A DNA stretch of 64,000 bases from Thiogranum sp. GTDB lineage: Bacteria > Pseudomonadota > Gammaproteobacteria > DSM-19610. This document shows, in pieces, positions 33,133 through 43,924 of the stretch. Under the pieces are notes generated by a model. It made no database searches, was not told the DNA's origin, and saw only the letters and a program-made list of their open reading frames with translations. The stretch covers positions 1-64,000 of the forward strand of contig JAGFJP010000008.1 in assembly GCA_024102665.1 (NCBI GenBank). Reading direction: 5' to 3'. Within the stretch, counting starts at the first letter, position 1. Each line of letters opens with the position of its first letter. Position numbers and translations under genes: made by a program.

Positions 33133-33165
33133 GCCGATCGCCACCAGAAAAGGAGTGTCATCGTC

Positions 33166-33810
33166 ATGAACATCGAACAAGCCATTGAAAGACTTCACAG
33201 TCAACTGCCGTTGCGTGCTCGTCAACAGGCCTTGCCCCCGGATCTGGCAGAGGTACATCGCGCTATCTTGCGTTCGTTCATCGAACGGGGTCGAGCGCTG
33301 AAATCAACCGAGCTCGCCTCCATGGTTCCCGGAGGTGACGTCGCCGGCGCCCTGAAGCGTCTGGGCGACGATGATCTGGTCGTACTCAATCGGGACGGAG
33401 CTGAACCCGTGGGCGCCTATCCCATGACCCTATCGGATACTCCTCACCGCATTCAGGTCGCCGGCCACAACTTCCATGCCATGTGCGCGCTGGATGCCTT
33501 GTCGATTGCGCCCATGTACGACGTGGAGGTGAGGATCGAATCCCGTTGCCATGTGACCGGCGAATCCATCAGCATTGTGCAGCGGGGCATGAAAATCATC
33601 GAGGCGCATCCTGACCGGGAAGTTCGGGTAGGCATCCACTGGCAAAATCCCTGCGGAGCTGCCGCTCACAGCATGTGCCTGGAGATGATTTTCCTGCGTG
33701 ACGCGGAAACTGCCGCCAGGTGGCAGAACGGGGACACGGAGAACCTCTCGGTATTTACCCTGGATGAAGCGATTGCCTTCGGGGCGGGATTCTTCAAACC
33801 GCTGGTTTGA
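33166..33810 (+). CDS. merB: MerB-like alkylmercury-lyase family protein
   Basis: A 214-residue protein with the MerB layout: an N-terminal winged-helix-like domain (residues 1-90), then the catalytic domain. The catalytic pair of MerB (Cys96, Asp99) is seen as Cys107 and Asp110 in HAMCALDALSIAP. The structural Cys117 equivalent is Cys128 (ESRCHVTG), and the second active Cys159 equivalent is Cys171 (HSMCLEMIFL). All needed residues are present, so protonolysis of a carbon-metal bond is plausible. No merA, merR, merT or merP lies nearby, unlike normal mer operons. The neighbours are chalcogen genes, so the natural substrate could be an organo-mercurial or another organo-metal(loid). GGAG precedes the start. 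Confidence 0.8.
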   Translation: MNIEQAIERLHSQLPLRARQQALPPDLAEVHRAILRSFIERGRALKSTELASMVPGGDVAGALKRLGDDDLVVLNRDGAEPVGAYPMTLSDTPHRIQVAGHNFHAMCALDALSIAPMYDVEVRIESRCHVTGESISIVQRGMKIIEAHPDREVRVGIHWQNPCGAAAHSMCLEMIFLRDAETAARWQNGDTENLSVFTLDEAIAFGAGFFKPLV

Positions 33811-34469
33811 TGCGTTACCGACGATCTCTGCCGCCATGTTTGATACACCTGCTGCTGGCAACACTTTGCGCACCCTGTGGCCCGGCAGTTGCCGATTCGC
33901 CTCTTCAATCCGCTGCCGGCGCGTTCGGGCCGGGAGATGTCAGAACCCTGAATCCCGATCGCGAAACCTGGTACCGGCGCTACCAGATCATTGCTGCCAC
34001 CGGCGTGCAACCCGGCATGCGCGTGGCCAGCATCAGCGCCTGTAGCGACGTATTCACCAGCCTGTTTTCACAACGGGTTGGTGCTTCCGGAAAAGTCTAC
34101 GCGGTTACGGTCGCCGGCACGCCCCGCAGCGGCGGCGGCGAAAATGTGGAGCGCATGGTCAGCAAGCCGGGCGACGCCGGGTTGCCGCCGCACAGTCTCG
34201 ATCTGGCGTTTCTCTGCGATGCCTACCACCGTTTTGAACAGCCCCGCGCTATGCTGCAATCGATTCGCGACGCGTTGCGTCCGGGCGGCCGTATGATCGT
34301 CGTCGATTACCGCAGAATACCCGGCGTCAGTCCGGTGTGGGTGATGGGGGAGATCCCGGTGGGCGAAGCCGCGGTGATGAGCGAGATCGAGGCGGTCGGG
34401 TTTCGCCTGGTCGAGGACAACGATCTGCTCGAATTCAATTACTTGCTGGTGTTCGAAAGCGCGCAATAG
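33810..34469 (+). CDS. Exported class I methyltransferase-like protein
   Basis: A 219-residue protein starting at the ATG that overlaps the MerB-like stop (TGATG at 33808-33812). It begins with an export signal (SLPPCLIHLLLATLCAPCGPAVADS). The rest resembles a methyltransferase fold: GMRVASISACSDVFTSLFSQRVGASGKVYAV, LDLAFLCDAYHRFEQP, and ALRPGGRMIVVDYR. Motif I lacks the GxGxG loop (SACSD instead), so S-adenosylmethionine binding is doubtful. An exported location would also have no SAM supply. It could be a repurposed binding protein acting with its coupled partner. Related exported Methyltransf-like proteins are known in proteobacteria. Confidence 0.65.
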   Translation: MRYRRSLPPCLIHLLLATLCAPCGPAVADSPLQSAAGAFGPGDVRTLNPDRETWYRRYQIIAATGVQPGMRVASISACSDVFTSLFSQRVGASGKVYAVTVAGTPRSGGGENVERMVSKPGDAGLPPHSLDLAFLCDAYHRFEQPRAMLQSIRDALRPGGRMIVVDYRRIPGVSPVWVMGEIPVGEAAVMSEIEAVGFRLVEDNDLLEFNYLLVFESAQ

Positions 34470-34483
34470 CCGGGTTCAGCCGA

Positions 34484-34507
34484 TGGCTAGTGGGCCACGT
34501 GGCTAGT
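34484..34507 (+). repeat. Direct repeat TGGCTAGT upstream of the ABC-F gene
   Basis: Two exact copies of TGGCTAGT lie 16 bp apart (34484-34491 and 34500-34507), 51 bp before the ABC-F ATG. A -10-like TACAAT follows at 34544-34549. The repeat could be an operator or a small duplication. Confidence 0.35.
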
Positions 34508-34557
34508 TCGGTAATGCCGCCAGCCTTTTTCCGCGCAACCCGTTACAATCGCGCCCC

Positions 34558-36456
34558 ATGCTGCAATTTGACAATCTCTCCCTCAGGCGCGGCCCGAGGC
34601 TGCTGTTCGAACAGGCGAGTTTCCAGATTCACCCCGGGCAGAAAGTCGGCATCACCGGCGCCAACGGCACCGGCAAGTCGAGCCTGTTTGCGCTGATCCT
34701 GGACGCGCTGCACGCGGACGCCGGCGATTTCCGCCGCCCGGCGGACTGGGTGATCGCGCACGTGGCCCAGGAGACCGCCGCCGATACCCGTGCCGCCGTC
34801 GAGTACGTGCTGGACGGCGACGCCGAGCTGCGCGCCGTGGAAAAGGCGTTGGCGGAGGCCGAGGCGGCCGATGACGGCGGGCGTCTGGCGACCCTGCACG
34901 GTCGTTATGAAACCATCGGCGGCTACGCGGCGCGCAGCCGGGCGGGGCAATTGCTGCACGGTCTGGGTTTCCGGTCCGGCGACGAACAACGGCCGGTGAC
35001 GGCGTTCTCGGGCGGCTGGCGCGTGCGCCTTGCGCTGGCGCGCGCGCTGATGTGCCGTTCCGATCTGCTGTTGCTGGATGAGCCAACCAACCATCTGGAT
35101 CTGGACGCGGTGATCTGGCTCGAAAACTGGCTGCAGGCCTATTCCGGCACGCTGTTGCTGATTTCCCATGACCGCGAGTTTCTCGACAGTGTCACCGGGT
35201 CTATCGCGCACATCGAACACGAGCGGCTGACGCTGTACAGCGGCAACTACTCGGCGTTCGAGCGCCTGCGCGCGGCGCGTCTCGCCAACCAGCAGGCCGA
35301 GTATGAGAAACAGCAGCGCGAAGTGGCGCACATCCGCTCCTACATCGATCGGTTTCGTGCCAAGGCCAGCAAGGCGCGCCAGGCGCAGAGCCGCCTGAAA
35401 GCGCTGCAGCGCATGGAAGAAATCGCCCCGGCGCACGTCGACTCGCCGTTCCACTTCGCGTTTCGCGCGCCGGTGAAGACGCCCGACCCGCTGCTGAAGC
35501 TGATCGATGTGGCGGCCGGCTATGCCGATACCGCGGTGGTATCGCAGGTCAACCTGGGCCTGTCACCGGGCGATCGCATCGGCCTGCTGGGTCCGAACGG
35601 CGCCGGCAAGTCCACGCTCATCAAGCTGCTGGCCGGGGTGCTGCCATTGCTGCAAGGCAAGCGCGAGACTGCGCGCGATCTGCAGGTCGGCTATTTCGCG
35701 CAGCACCAGCTGGAACAGCTGCATCCGCAGCATTCGCCGCTCGAGCACCTGCGCCGCATCGATCCGCAGGCGCGCGAACAGGATTTGCGCGATTACCTGG
35801 GCGGTTTCGGTTTTTCCAACGACCAGGCGCTGACGCCGACGGCGCCGTTTTCCGGCGGTGAAAAATCACGCCTGGCGCTGGCGCTGGTGGTGTACCGGCG
35901 GCCCAACCTGCTGCTGCTCGACGAGCCGACCAATCATCTCGATCTCGAAATGCGCCAGGCGCTGGCCCAGGCGTTGCAGGATTACGCCGGGGCCGTGGTG
36001 CTGGTGTCGCACGACCGGCATTTGCTGCGCGTGAGTTGCGATCAGTTGCTGCTGGTGCACGACGGCAAGGTCGATGAGTTTCCCGGCAGTCTCGATGATT
36101 ACACGCGCTGGCTGGCGGATACCAACCGCCAGACCCGGAGCGCGCCGAAAGAAACCGACAGCGCGAACAGCGCGCTGGCGCGCAAGGAAAAGAAGCGCCT
36201 GGAAGCGGAACAGCGCAAGCAGTTGCAACCGTTGCGACAGCGTGTCGCCGCGGCCGAGAAGTCATTGGCGAAGCTGCACGACAGGCAGGCGGCACTGGAA
36301 CTGCAGCTGGCGGACCCGTTGCTTTACGACGCGCGGAACAAGGACCAGTTGAAAGGGCTGTTGCTTGAAAAGGCGGATGTCGACCGGCAGTGCGAAGCGC
36401 TGGAGATGGATTGGCTGGAAGCCTGCGAGCAGCTGGAATTGATGCAGCCGTCGTAA
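34558..36456 (+). CDS. yheS: ABC-F family ATPase (YheS-like)
   Basis: A 632-residue soluble protein with two ABC cassettes and no membrane part. Walker A motifs are ITGANGTGKSS and LLGPNGAGKST. Signature motifs are FSGGWRVRLALARAL and FSGGEKSRLALALV. Walker B plus H-loop appears twice as LLDEPTNHLDL. The interdomain linker (KQQREVAHIRSYIDRFRAKASKARQAQSRLKAL) and the charged C-terminal coiled coil fit the YheS/Uup branch, which acts on ribosomes. The -10 box TACAAT lies only nine bases before the ATG, which implies a nearly leaderless message. It is not obviously linked to the chalcogen genes before it. Confidence 0.9.
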   Translation: MLQFDNLSLRRGPRLLFEQASFQIHPGQKVGITGANGTGKSSLFALILDALHADAGDFRRPADWVIAHVAQETAADTRAAVEYVLDGDAELRAVEKALAEAEAADDGGRLATLHGRYETIGGYAARSRAGQLLHGLGFRSGDEQRPVTAFSGGWRVRLALARALMCRSDLLLLDEPTNHLDLDAVIWLENWLQAYSGTLLLISHDREFLDSVTGSIAHIEHERLTLYSGNYSAFERLRAARLANQQAEYEKQQREVAHIRSYIDRFRAKASKARQAQSRLKALQRMEEIAPAHVDSPFHFAFRAPVKTPDPLLKLIDVAAGYADTAVVSQVNLGLSPGDRIGLLGPNGAGKSTLIKLLAGVLPLLQGKRETARDLQVGYFAQHQLEQLHPQHSPLEHLRRIDPQAREQDLRDYLGGFGFSNDQALTPTAPFSGGEKSRLALALVVYRRPNLLLLDEPTNHLDLEMRQALAQALQDYAGAVVLVSHDRHLLRVSCDQLLLVHDGKVDEFPGSLDDYTRWLADTNRQTRSAPKETDSANSALARKEKKRLEAEQRKQLQPLRQRVAAAEKSLAKLHDRQAALELQLADPLLYDARNKDQLKGLLLEKADVDRQCEALEMDWLEACEQLELMQPS

Positions 36457-36474
36457 TGCGGCGGCGTCCTGTCT

Positions 36475-38136
36475 CTACGGTTGTGCCCCGGCCACCGCAA
36501 TACGGTCGCGCCCCAGACGCTTGGCTTCATACAGCGCTTCGTCGGCGGCACGGTTCAGGTCGCCGGGGTTGTCGTACTCCGGCCAGGTGGCGAGTCCGGC
36601 ACTGAAGGTCACCGAGAATCCTTCGCCCTTGTGCGCGAAGCGTATTGCCGAGAACAGCGCGCGTATTTCCTCGAGAATCGCGCCGGCCAGTTGCAGGTCG
36701 CAATCCGGCAGGATCACGGCGAATTCCTCGCCGCCGTAGCGGCCGATGCTGTCGCTTCGGCGCAGGCGCTGCTGAAACAGGCGCGCCAGTGTCTTGATGA
36801 CATGGTCGCCCATCATATGCCCGAAGCGATCGTTGACGTTCTTGAAATGATCGATATCGATCATCGCGAATGTCAGCGGCCCGCCGGCGCGCCTGGCGCG
36901 CGAAACTTCCACCGCCAGCTGTTCCTTGATCCGGGTGTGATTGAGCAGCCCGGTGAGACTGTCTTTCAGCATCAGGGTATTGAGGAAACGCGCGCGCTCG
37001 GCGCGCACCGTGATGGCAGCGGCCAGCTGGTCGTCGTCGATCGGTTTGGTCAGGAACGCGTCGCCGCCGAGGTGCAGCGCCTTGCGCCGGGTCTCGGTGC
37101 TGGTTTCCGCAGACAGGAACACAATCGGAATGCCCTCACAGCCATCCTGCTGTCGCACTACCCTGGCGAGTTCCAGTCCGGAACATTCGGGCATCTGGAC
37201 ATCCATGAGGATGAGTTCCGCGTGAAATTCCGAGAGGACTTTCAAAATGGCGCTCGCCCGGGTCACGGTTTCGACCTGCATGCCGGCATTTTCCAGTATC
37301 GCGGCATATTGTGCTGCCAGCGTGGCGTCGTCATCGACAATCAGGATGCGCCAGGGTTCGCTTTCGACACTCTGCGTCAGGCGATCGAGACTGTCGATCA
37401 GTGCGGCGATCTCCACCGGTTTGACAAAGTAGTCGTCACCGCCGGCGCGCACCGCCGCCAGCCGTGCCTCGAAATCGTCGCGCGACGATATGAAAATCAC
37501 GGGTTGCTCCGGCGCTTCGCGATGCCGCAGCTCGCTCATCAGCTCGAGGCCGGCATTGCGTCCTTCTGGCAAAATGATATCGACAATGAAGGCGGCGGGA
37601 TGCCGCCTCGCCACGGCGTCGCGCAGGCCGGCGCTGTCGTGGAAGGCTTCGACACGATAGCCGAAATGCGCGAGTTGCAGCGCCAGCTCCTCGGCCACCC
37701 CGGCATCGTCCTCGAGCAGGTAGACCAGCGGATGATGCGGATCATCCGCCGGTCGGTGCGCGTCATTTTCGGTGCCGGAAGCGGGCTGCGCGGCGGTGTC
37801 TGCACCACCGGCGGCTTCGCGCAGTTGCAGGAGCAGCCGCTCCATTGCGGCGCGTTGGCCGGCGTCCGGCGCTGTTTCCTCGTCCAGGTGCCGGTGCAGC
37901 AGCTGCTCCAGGCTGACGGCATGGCGGCTCAGTTGCGGATAACCGAAAATGCCGGCTGCGCCGGCCAGGCCGTGCGCCAGGCGGTACAGCAAATCGGCGT
38001 TTGCCGGATCCCAGTCGCCGTCGGCAAGGACCCGCCAGACACGCTCGATTTCCTCCAGCTCGCCGGGGAGCCGGGCGCTGTAACTGTCGCGCAGCGCCTG
38101 CAGCTTGCGTTGCAAATGACTGTCACTGGCGCTCAT
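36475..38136 (-). CDS. Hpt-REC-REC-GGDEF protein (diguanylate cyclase)
   Basis: A 553-residue signalling protein. Residues 1-100 are a phosphotransfer (Hpt) domain with His55 in YRLAHGLAGAAG. Two receiver domains follow: VYLLEDDAGVAEEL with Asp in AFIVDIILPEG, and ILIVDDDATLAAQY with Asp in LILMDVQMPEC. The C-terminal GGDEF domain has RYGGEEFAVILP, so it should make cyclic-di-GMP, and an RxxD inhibitory site (RRSD) five residues ahead of GGEEF. The Hpt and receivers could form a short internal relay with the CheY-like regulator encoded just upstream, whose 3' end overlaps this start by 14 bp. Confidence 0.88.
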   Translation of the reverse strand: MSASDSHLQRKLQALRDSYSARLPGELEEIERVWRVLADGDWDPANADLLYRLAHGLAGAAGIFGYPQLSRHAVSLEQLLHRHLDEETAPDAGQRAAMERLLLQLREAAGGADTAAQPASGTENDAHRPADDPHHPLVYLLEDDAGVAEELALQLAHFGYRVEAFHDSAGLRDAVARRHPAAFIVDIILPEGRNAGLELMSELRHREAPEQPVIFISSRDDFEARLAAVRAGGDDYFVKPVEIAALIDSLDRLTQSVESEPWRILIVDDDATLAAQYAAILENAGMQVETVTRASAILKVLSEFHAELILMDVQMPECSGLELARVVRQQDGCEGIPIVFLSAETSTETRRKALHLGGDAFLTKPIDDDQLAAAITVRAERARFLNTLMLKDSLTGLLNHTRIKEQLAVEVSRARRAGGPLTFAMIDIDHFKNVNDRFGHMMGDHVIKTLARLFQQRLRRSDSIGRYGGEEFAVILPDCDLQLAGAILEEIRALFSAIRFAHKGEGFSVTFSAGLATWPEYDNPGDLNRAADEALYEAKRLGRDRIAVAGAQP

Positions 38137-38521
38137 GGTGCCGGTTCCAGGTATCAGTGATCTGCGCCGCCAGGGTCATGGGGTCAAAGGGCTTGGCGAT
38201 GACATCAAGGGCGCCGAGCGATATGAGATGCTCGACTTCCTGCGGTTGCACTTTCGCGGTCATGAACATGGCCGCGGTGTCGGCCAGTTGCGGAACCCGG
38301 CGCAGTGCTCTGAGCGTGGAGGGCCCGTCCATGCCGGGCATCATGACATCCAGGAGAATGAGGTCGGCGTCGAAATCGGCGGCGCTGTCGAGCGCTTCTT
38401 TACCGGAACTGCAGATTTTCACGGTGAACCCGCCGACGGTTTCGAGGGCGATCCGGGCAACGGCCTGTATGTCGGGTTCGTCTTCGACGTACAGAATGCG
38501 CTCCAGTCTTTCACGGCCCAT
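38123..38521 (-). CDS. CheY-like single-domain response regulator
   Basis: A 132-residue receiver domain: ERILYVEDEPDIQAVARIALE, phospho-acceptor Asp in LILLDVMMPGMDGP, Thr in AAMFMTAK, and Lys in VIAKPFDP. The start at 38521 has GGAG about nine bases upstream; the frame extends to 38992 but is not protein-like there. No output domain is present, so it probably works by transferring phosphate or docking on a partner. It overlaps the Hpt-REC-REC-GGDEF gene by 14 bp and is thus its likely partner. Confidence 0.87.
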   Translation of the reverse strand: MGRERLERILYVEDEPDIQAVARIALETVGGFTVKICSSGKEALDSAADFDADLILLDVMMPGMDGPSTLRALRRVPQLADTAAMFMTAKVQPQEVEHLISLGALDVIAKPFDPMTLAAQITDTWNRHHERQ

Positions 38522-38670
38522 GCCCGAACAACTCCACATCATAGCGCGACTTTGCAGCATTGCTGCGTCTGACGAATCATCGCATGCCTGCGTAAATCGA
38601 TCTACCTTGTGCTCGCCGAAGCACGTCCGGGCCGGCCGAGGATCTGCAAAAATGCAGGTGGCACCTCCGG

Positions 38671-40830
<2,160 letters not shown>

Positions 40831-40915
40831 TGCACCGCCATGAACAGCCTTGCACAGGGCCGTGCCTGTACCGGGCACAGACGCCGGGCGCCTTCGGCCC
40901 CGCAGTTCCTTGTTG

Positions 40916-43084
40916 TCAGTTTTCGGGCCTGAGTATGATAGCGCCCAGCGGCGGCAGTGTCAGTGACAGCGACCAGGGACGATCCATCCAGGGGATTTCC
41001 TCTGCATACACAGGCGCCGAACCGTTGCCGAGGTTGCTGCCGCCGTAGTATTCGGAATCGGAGTTGAGGATCTCCCGGTAAGCGCCCCCGTGCGGGACGC
41101 CGATGCGGTAGCCGTGGCGCGGCACGGGGGTGAAGTTCACGATCACGACAAAGAAAGCGTCGTCGGACTTGCGCAGGTAGCTGAACACGGACTGGTCCGA
41201 GTCGTGGCAGTCTATCCATTCGAAACCCTGCCAGTCGAACTCGTAGCGGTGCAGCTGCGGTGACTGGTGATAGAGACGATTGAGATCCGCGACCAGTCGC
41301 GCGACACCGCGGTGCAAGGGATATTCGAGCACATACCAGTCCAGTGTCTGCGCGCTGTCCCACTCCAGCCCCTGGGCGAACTCGGTGCCCATGAACAGCA
41401 GTTTCTTGCCGGGGTGGGTGAACATATAGGTGTAGAGCGCGCGCAGGTTGGCATGCTGCTGCCATTCGTCGCCCGGCATCTTGTTGAGCATCGACTGTTT
41501 GCCGTGCACCACTTCATCGTGCGAGAACGGCAGCAGGAAATTCTCCGTGAACGCGTACAGCATGCTGAAGGTCAGCATGTCGTGACAGTACTTGCGGTGC
41601 ACCGGTTCGTGTTCCATGTAGCTCAGCGTGTCGTTCATCCAGCCCATGTTCCACTTCATGTCGAAGCCCAGGCCGCCGACGTGCACCGGGCGGCTGACCG
41701 CCGGCCATGAAGTGGATTCCTCGGCCATCATCAGCACGCCCTGGTGGGCGGTGTGCACGGCGACATTGAGTTCACGCAGGAAATCGATGGCGTCCAGGTT
41801 CTCGCGCCCGCCATGGCGGTTAGGCACCCAGTCGGTGCGCGAGTAGTCGAGATACAGCATGGAGGCCACGGCGTCCACGCGCAGCCCGTCGATGTGAAAC
41901 TCTTCCAGCCAGTACATGGCGTTGGAGAGCAGGAAGTTTTTCACCTCGTTGCGCGAATAGTTGAAAATCAACGTCGACCAGTCGAGATGCTCGCCGAGGC
42001 GCGGGTCTTCGTGTTCGTACAGCGGCGTGCCGTCGAAACGCGCCAGGCCGTACGCGTCCTTGGGGAAATGCGAGGGCACCCAGTCGATGAAGACGCCGAT
42101 GTCGTTGCGGTGGCAGTAATCGACGAAACAGCGGAAATCGTCGGGGTCGCCGAAGCGGCTGGAGGGCGCGAAATAGCCCGTGGTCTGGTAGCCCCAGGAC
42201 GGGTCGTAGGGGTGTTCGGCGATGGGCAGCAGTTCGATGTGGCTGAAACCCAGTTCCCTGACATAGGGCACCAGCCGTTCGGCCAGCTCGCGGTAGTTCA
42301 GAAACTCGCCTTCGGGTCCGCGTTGCCAGGACCCCGGGTGCAGTTCATAGACCGACATGGGTGCGTGCAACCAGTCGGCCTGGCGGCGCTGTTCCAGCCA
42401 CGCATGGTCGCTCCAGGGGTATTCACGCGTCGCGGTGACGATCGATGCCGTCTTCGGACGATGCTCGAAGTGATTGCCATAAGGGTCGGATTTTACGTGT
42501 ATAGATCCACTTCTGTTTCGCAATTCGAACTTGTACAGGGCGCCCGGTGCCAGGTCGGGAATGAACAGCTCCCACACGCCACTGCCGCCACGGACCCGCA
42601 TCGGGTGACAGCGCCCGTCCCAGCGGTTGAAGTCTCCGACGACACTGACCCGTTCGGCGTTCGGCGCCCACACCGCGAACAGCACGCCGCCGACGCCGTC
42701 GACTTCGTGCACATGTGCGCCAAGGAACCGGTAGGCGTGCCAGTGCCTGCCTTCGGCAAACAGGTGCAGATCGAAATCGGCGATCTGCGGGGGGAAGCAG
42801 TAGGGATCATGGGCGATGTGCTCGCGGTGTTCGTTGTCGCGCCAGATCAGGCGGTAATGGTCAGGCAGGCTGTCGCTGCTGCCTCTCCATTCGAACAGGC
42901 CGGTATCGTCGACACGCTGCATGCTCCAGGGTCCGTCGGCGATGAGCACCTCGGAAGCCAGGGGATTGAAGGTCGTCACCGAAACCTCGCCTTCACCGCC
43001 ATGGCGTCCGAGTACTGCGAACGGATCGTGGTGGCGGGCCTCGATGATGCGCTGCAGATCGGTATTCGAGACTGTATGTTGCAT
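40916..43084 (-). CDS. glgB: 1,4-alpha-glucan branching enzyme GlgB
   Basis: A 722-residue GH13 branching enzyme with the long N-terminus (N1 and N2 domains) of the E. coli type. Conserved parts are [28 protein letters not shown] (CBM48), [20 protein letters not shown], the nucleophile Asp in [20 protein letters not shown], the acid Glu in [10 protein letters not shown] and the third Asp in [12 protein letters not shown]. It adds alpha-1,6 branches during glycogen synthesis. It is first in an operon with glgX. A perfect Fnr/Dnr-type site lies 72-85 bp upstream of the start, with a TATATT -10-like box between, so oxygen or NO control is suggested. Confidence 0.96.
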   Translation of the reverse strand: MQHTVSNTDLQRIIEARHHDPFAVLGRHGGEGEVSVTTFNPLASEVLIADGPWSMQRVDDTGLFEWRGSSDSLPDHYRLIWRDNEHREHIAHDPYCFPPQIADFDLHLFAEGRHWHAYRFLGAHVHEVDGVGGVLFAVWAPNAERVSVVGDFNRWDGRCHPMRVRGGSGVWELFIPDLAPGALYKFELRNRSGSIHVKSDPYGNHFEHRPKTASIVTATREYPWSDHAWLEQRRQADWLHAPMSVYELHPGSWQRGPEGEFLNYRELAERLVPYVRELGFSHIELLPIAEHPYDPSWGYQTTGYFAPSSRFGDPDDFRCFVDYCHRNDIGVFIDWVPSHFPKDAYGLARFDGTPLYEHEDPRLGEHLDWSTLIFNYSRNEVKNFLLSNAMYWLEEFHIDGLRVDAVASMLYLDYSRTDWVPNRHGGRENLDAIDFLRELNVAVHTAHQGVLMMAEESTSWPAVSRPVHVGGLGFDMKWNMGWMNDTLSYMEHEPVHRKYCHDMLTFSMLYAFTENFLLPFSHDEVVHGKQSMLNKMPGDEWQQHANLRALYTYMFTHPGKKLLFMGTEFAQGLEWDSAQTLDWYVLEYPLHRGVARLVADLNRLYHQSPQLHRYEFDWQGFEWIDCHDSDQSVFSYLRKSDDAFFVVIVNFTPVPRHGYRIGVPHGGAYREILNSDSEYYGGSNLGNGSAPVYAEEIPWMDRPWSLSLTLPPLGAIILRPEN

Positions 43085-43155
43085 GGATCGTTCTCCCCCG
43101 TGTTTCAGAGCTTATACCGAAGAATATACGCTACCAGCATGCGCGCCGGCCGGGG

Positions 43156-43169
43156 TTGATGAATATCAA
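43156..43169 (-). promoter_or_regulatory. Perfect Fnr/Dnr-type site upstream of glgB
   Basis: TTGATGAATATCAA is an exact match to TTGAT-N4-ATCAA. A TATATT at 43123-43128 (minus strand) would place the site near -46, and other registers of the -10 would bring it closer to the usual -41.5. The Crp/Fnr-family gene at 4129-4848 could encode its regulator. Confidence 0.65.
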
Positions 43170-43241
43170 TCAAACCGGTGACACGCATTATGCAACTTGC
43201 GAACCAGATGCTGCCGGTACCACGACAGGCCGCATAAGAAC

Positions 43242-43285
43242 GGGACAGATTTATCTTCCCGGTGTCCGGAAAATAAATCTGTCCC
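43242..43285. repeat. Palindromic GGGACAGATTTAT element
   Basis: GGGACAGATTTAT (43242-43254) pairs perfectly with ATAAATCTGTCCC (43273-43285), with inner pairing TTCC/GGAA. A C plus five T follow on the plus strand. The arms are typical of a GGGGACAGATTTATTTT family found near RAYT transposases. It also lies just after the tesA stop, so it may help end that message. Confidence 0.7.
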
Positions 43286-43300
43286 CTTTTTATGCCCTTT

Positions 43301-43924
43301 TCAGTGCAGCAGTGGCCGGAGATGGTGCCAGACCCGCGCCAGCATCAGCGGTTGCGCCTCGGGCTTCGGGTGGATGCCGTCAGCCTGCATCAGGCTGCTG
43401 TCGGTGCCGATGCCGTCGACCAGCGAGGGCAGCAGGGCGATGTCGTAGTGTTGCGCCAGCTCGCGGTAAATCGCCTGGAACTTCGCAGTGTATTGCGTGC
43501 CATAGTTAGGAGGAAGCTGCACCCCGACCAGCAACACGCGGGCGCCTTCGGCGATGGCGGCTTCGATCATGGCGGCGAGATTTTCCTGCATGGCCTGCAG
43601 CGACAGCCCGCGCAGGCCATCGTTGCCGCCCAGCGCCAGGATCACCACCTGCGGCTGGTGCCGGGCCAGTGCCTGTGGCAGTCTGGCCCGGGCATTGGCG
43701 GTGGTGTCGCCGCTGATACTGGCGTTGACCACATTAAAGGGAAACTTTTCCCCGGCCAGTTTCTGTTGCAGCAGCGCCACCCAGCCTTGCTGCACGGGCA
43801 TGCCGTAAGCGGCGCTGAGACTGTCTCCGACGATCAGCAGGGTCGGGACATCGGGCGCAGCACGGCCTGGCAGCGCGGCCGGCAGCATTAAAAGCAGTAA
43901 CAGGAATCTGAACAATATGAACAT
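43301..43924 (-). CDS. tesA: Periplasmic SGNH esterase/lysophospholipase TesA
   Basis: A 207-residue exported GDSL-type hydrolase. The signal peptide (FILFRFLLLLLMLPAALPGRA) precedes the catalytic blocks: GDSLSAAYGMPVQQGW (Ser nucleophile), NASISGDTTANARARLP (Gly), LALGGNDGLRG (Asn), and DGIHPKPEAQ (Asp-His). It acts on thioesters, lysophospholipids or aryl esters. The start (43924) overlaps the start of the divergent ybbA gene (43917) by eight bases, so each gene's upstream region lies inside the other. The same tesA/ybbA-ybbP arrangement occurs in E. coli. Confidence 0.92.
   Translation of the reverse strand: MFILFRFLLLLLMLPAALPGRAAPDVPTLLIVGDSLSAAYGMPVQQGWVALLQQKLAGEKFPFNVVNASISGDTTANARARLPQALARHQPQVVILALGGNDGLRGLSLQAMQENLAAMIEAAIAEGARVLLVGVQLPPNYGTQYTAKFQAIYRELAQHYDIALLPSLVDGIGTDSSLMQADGIHPKPEAQPLMLARVWHHLRPLLH

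Noticed and set aside
38651-38662. TGCAAAAATGCA as a terminator after glgX
   Set aside because: The arms are only four bases and no T-run follows on the minus strand.
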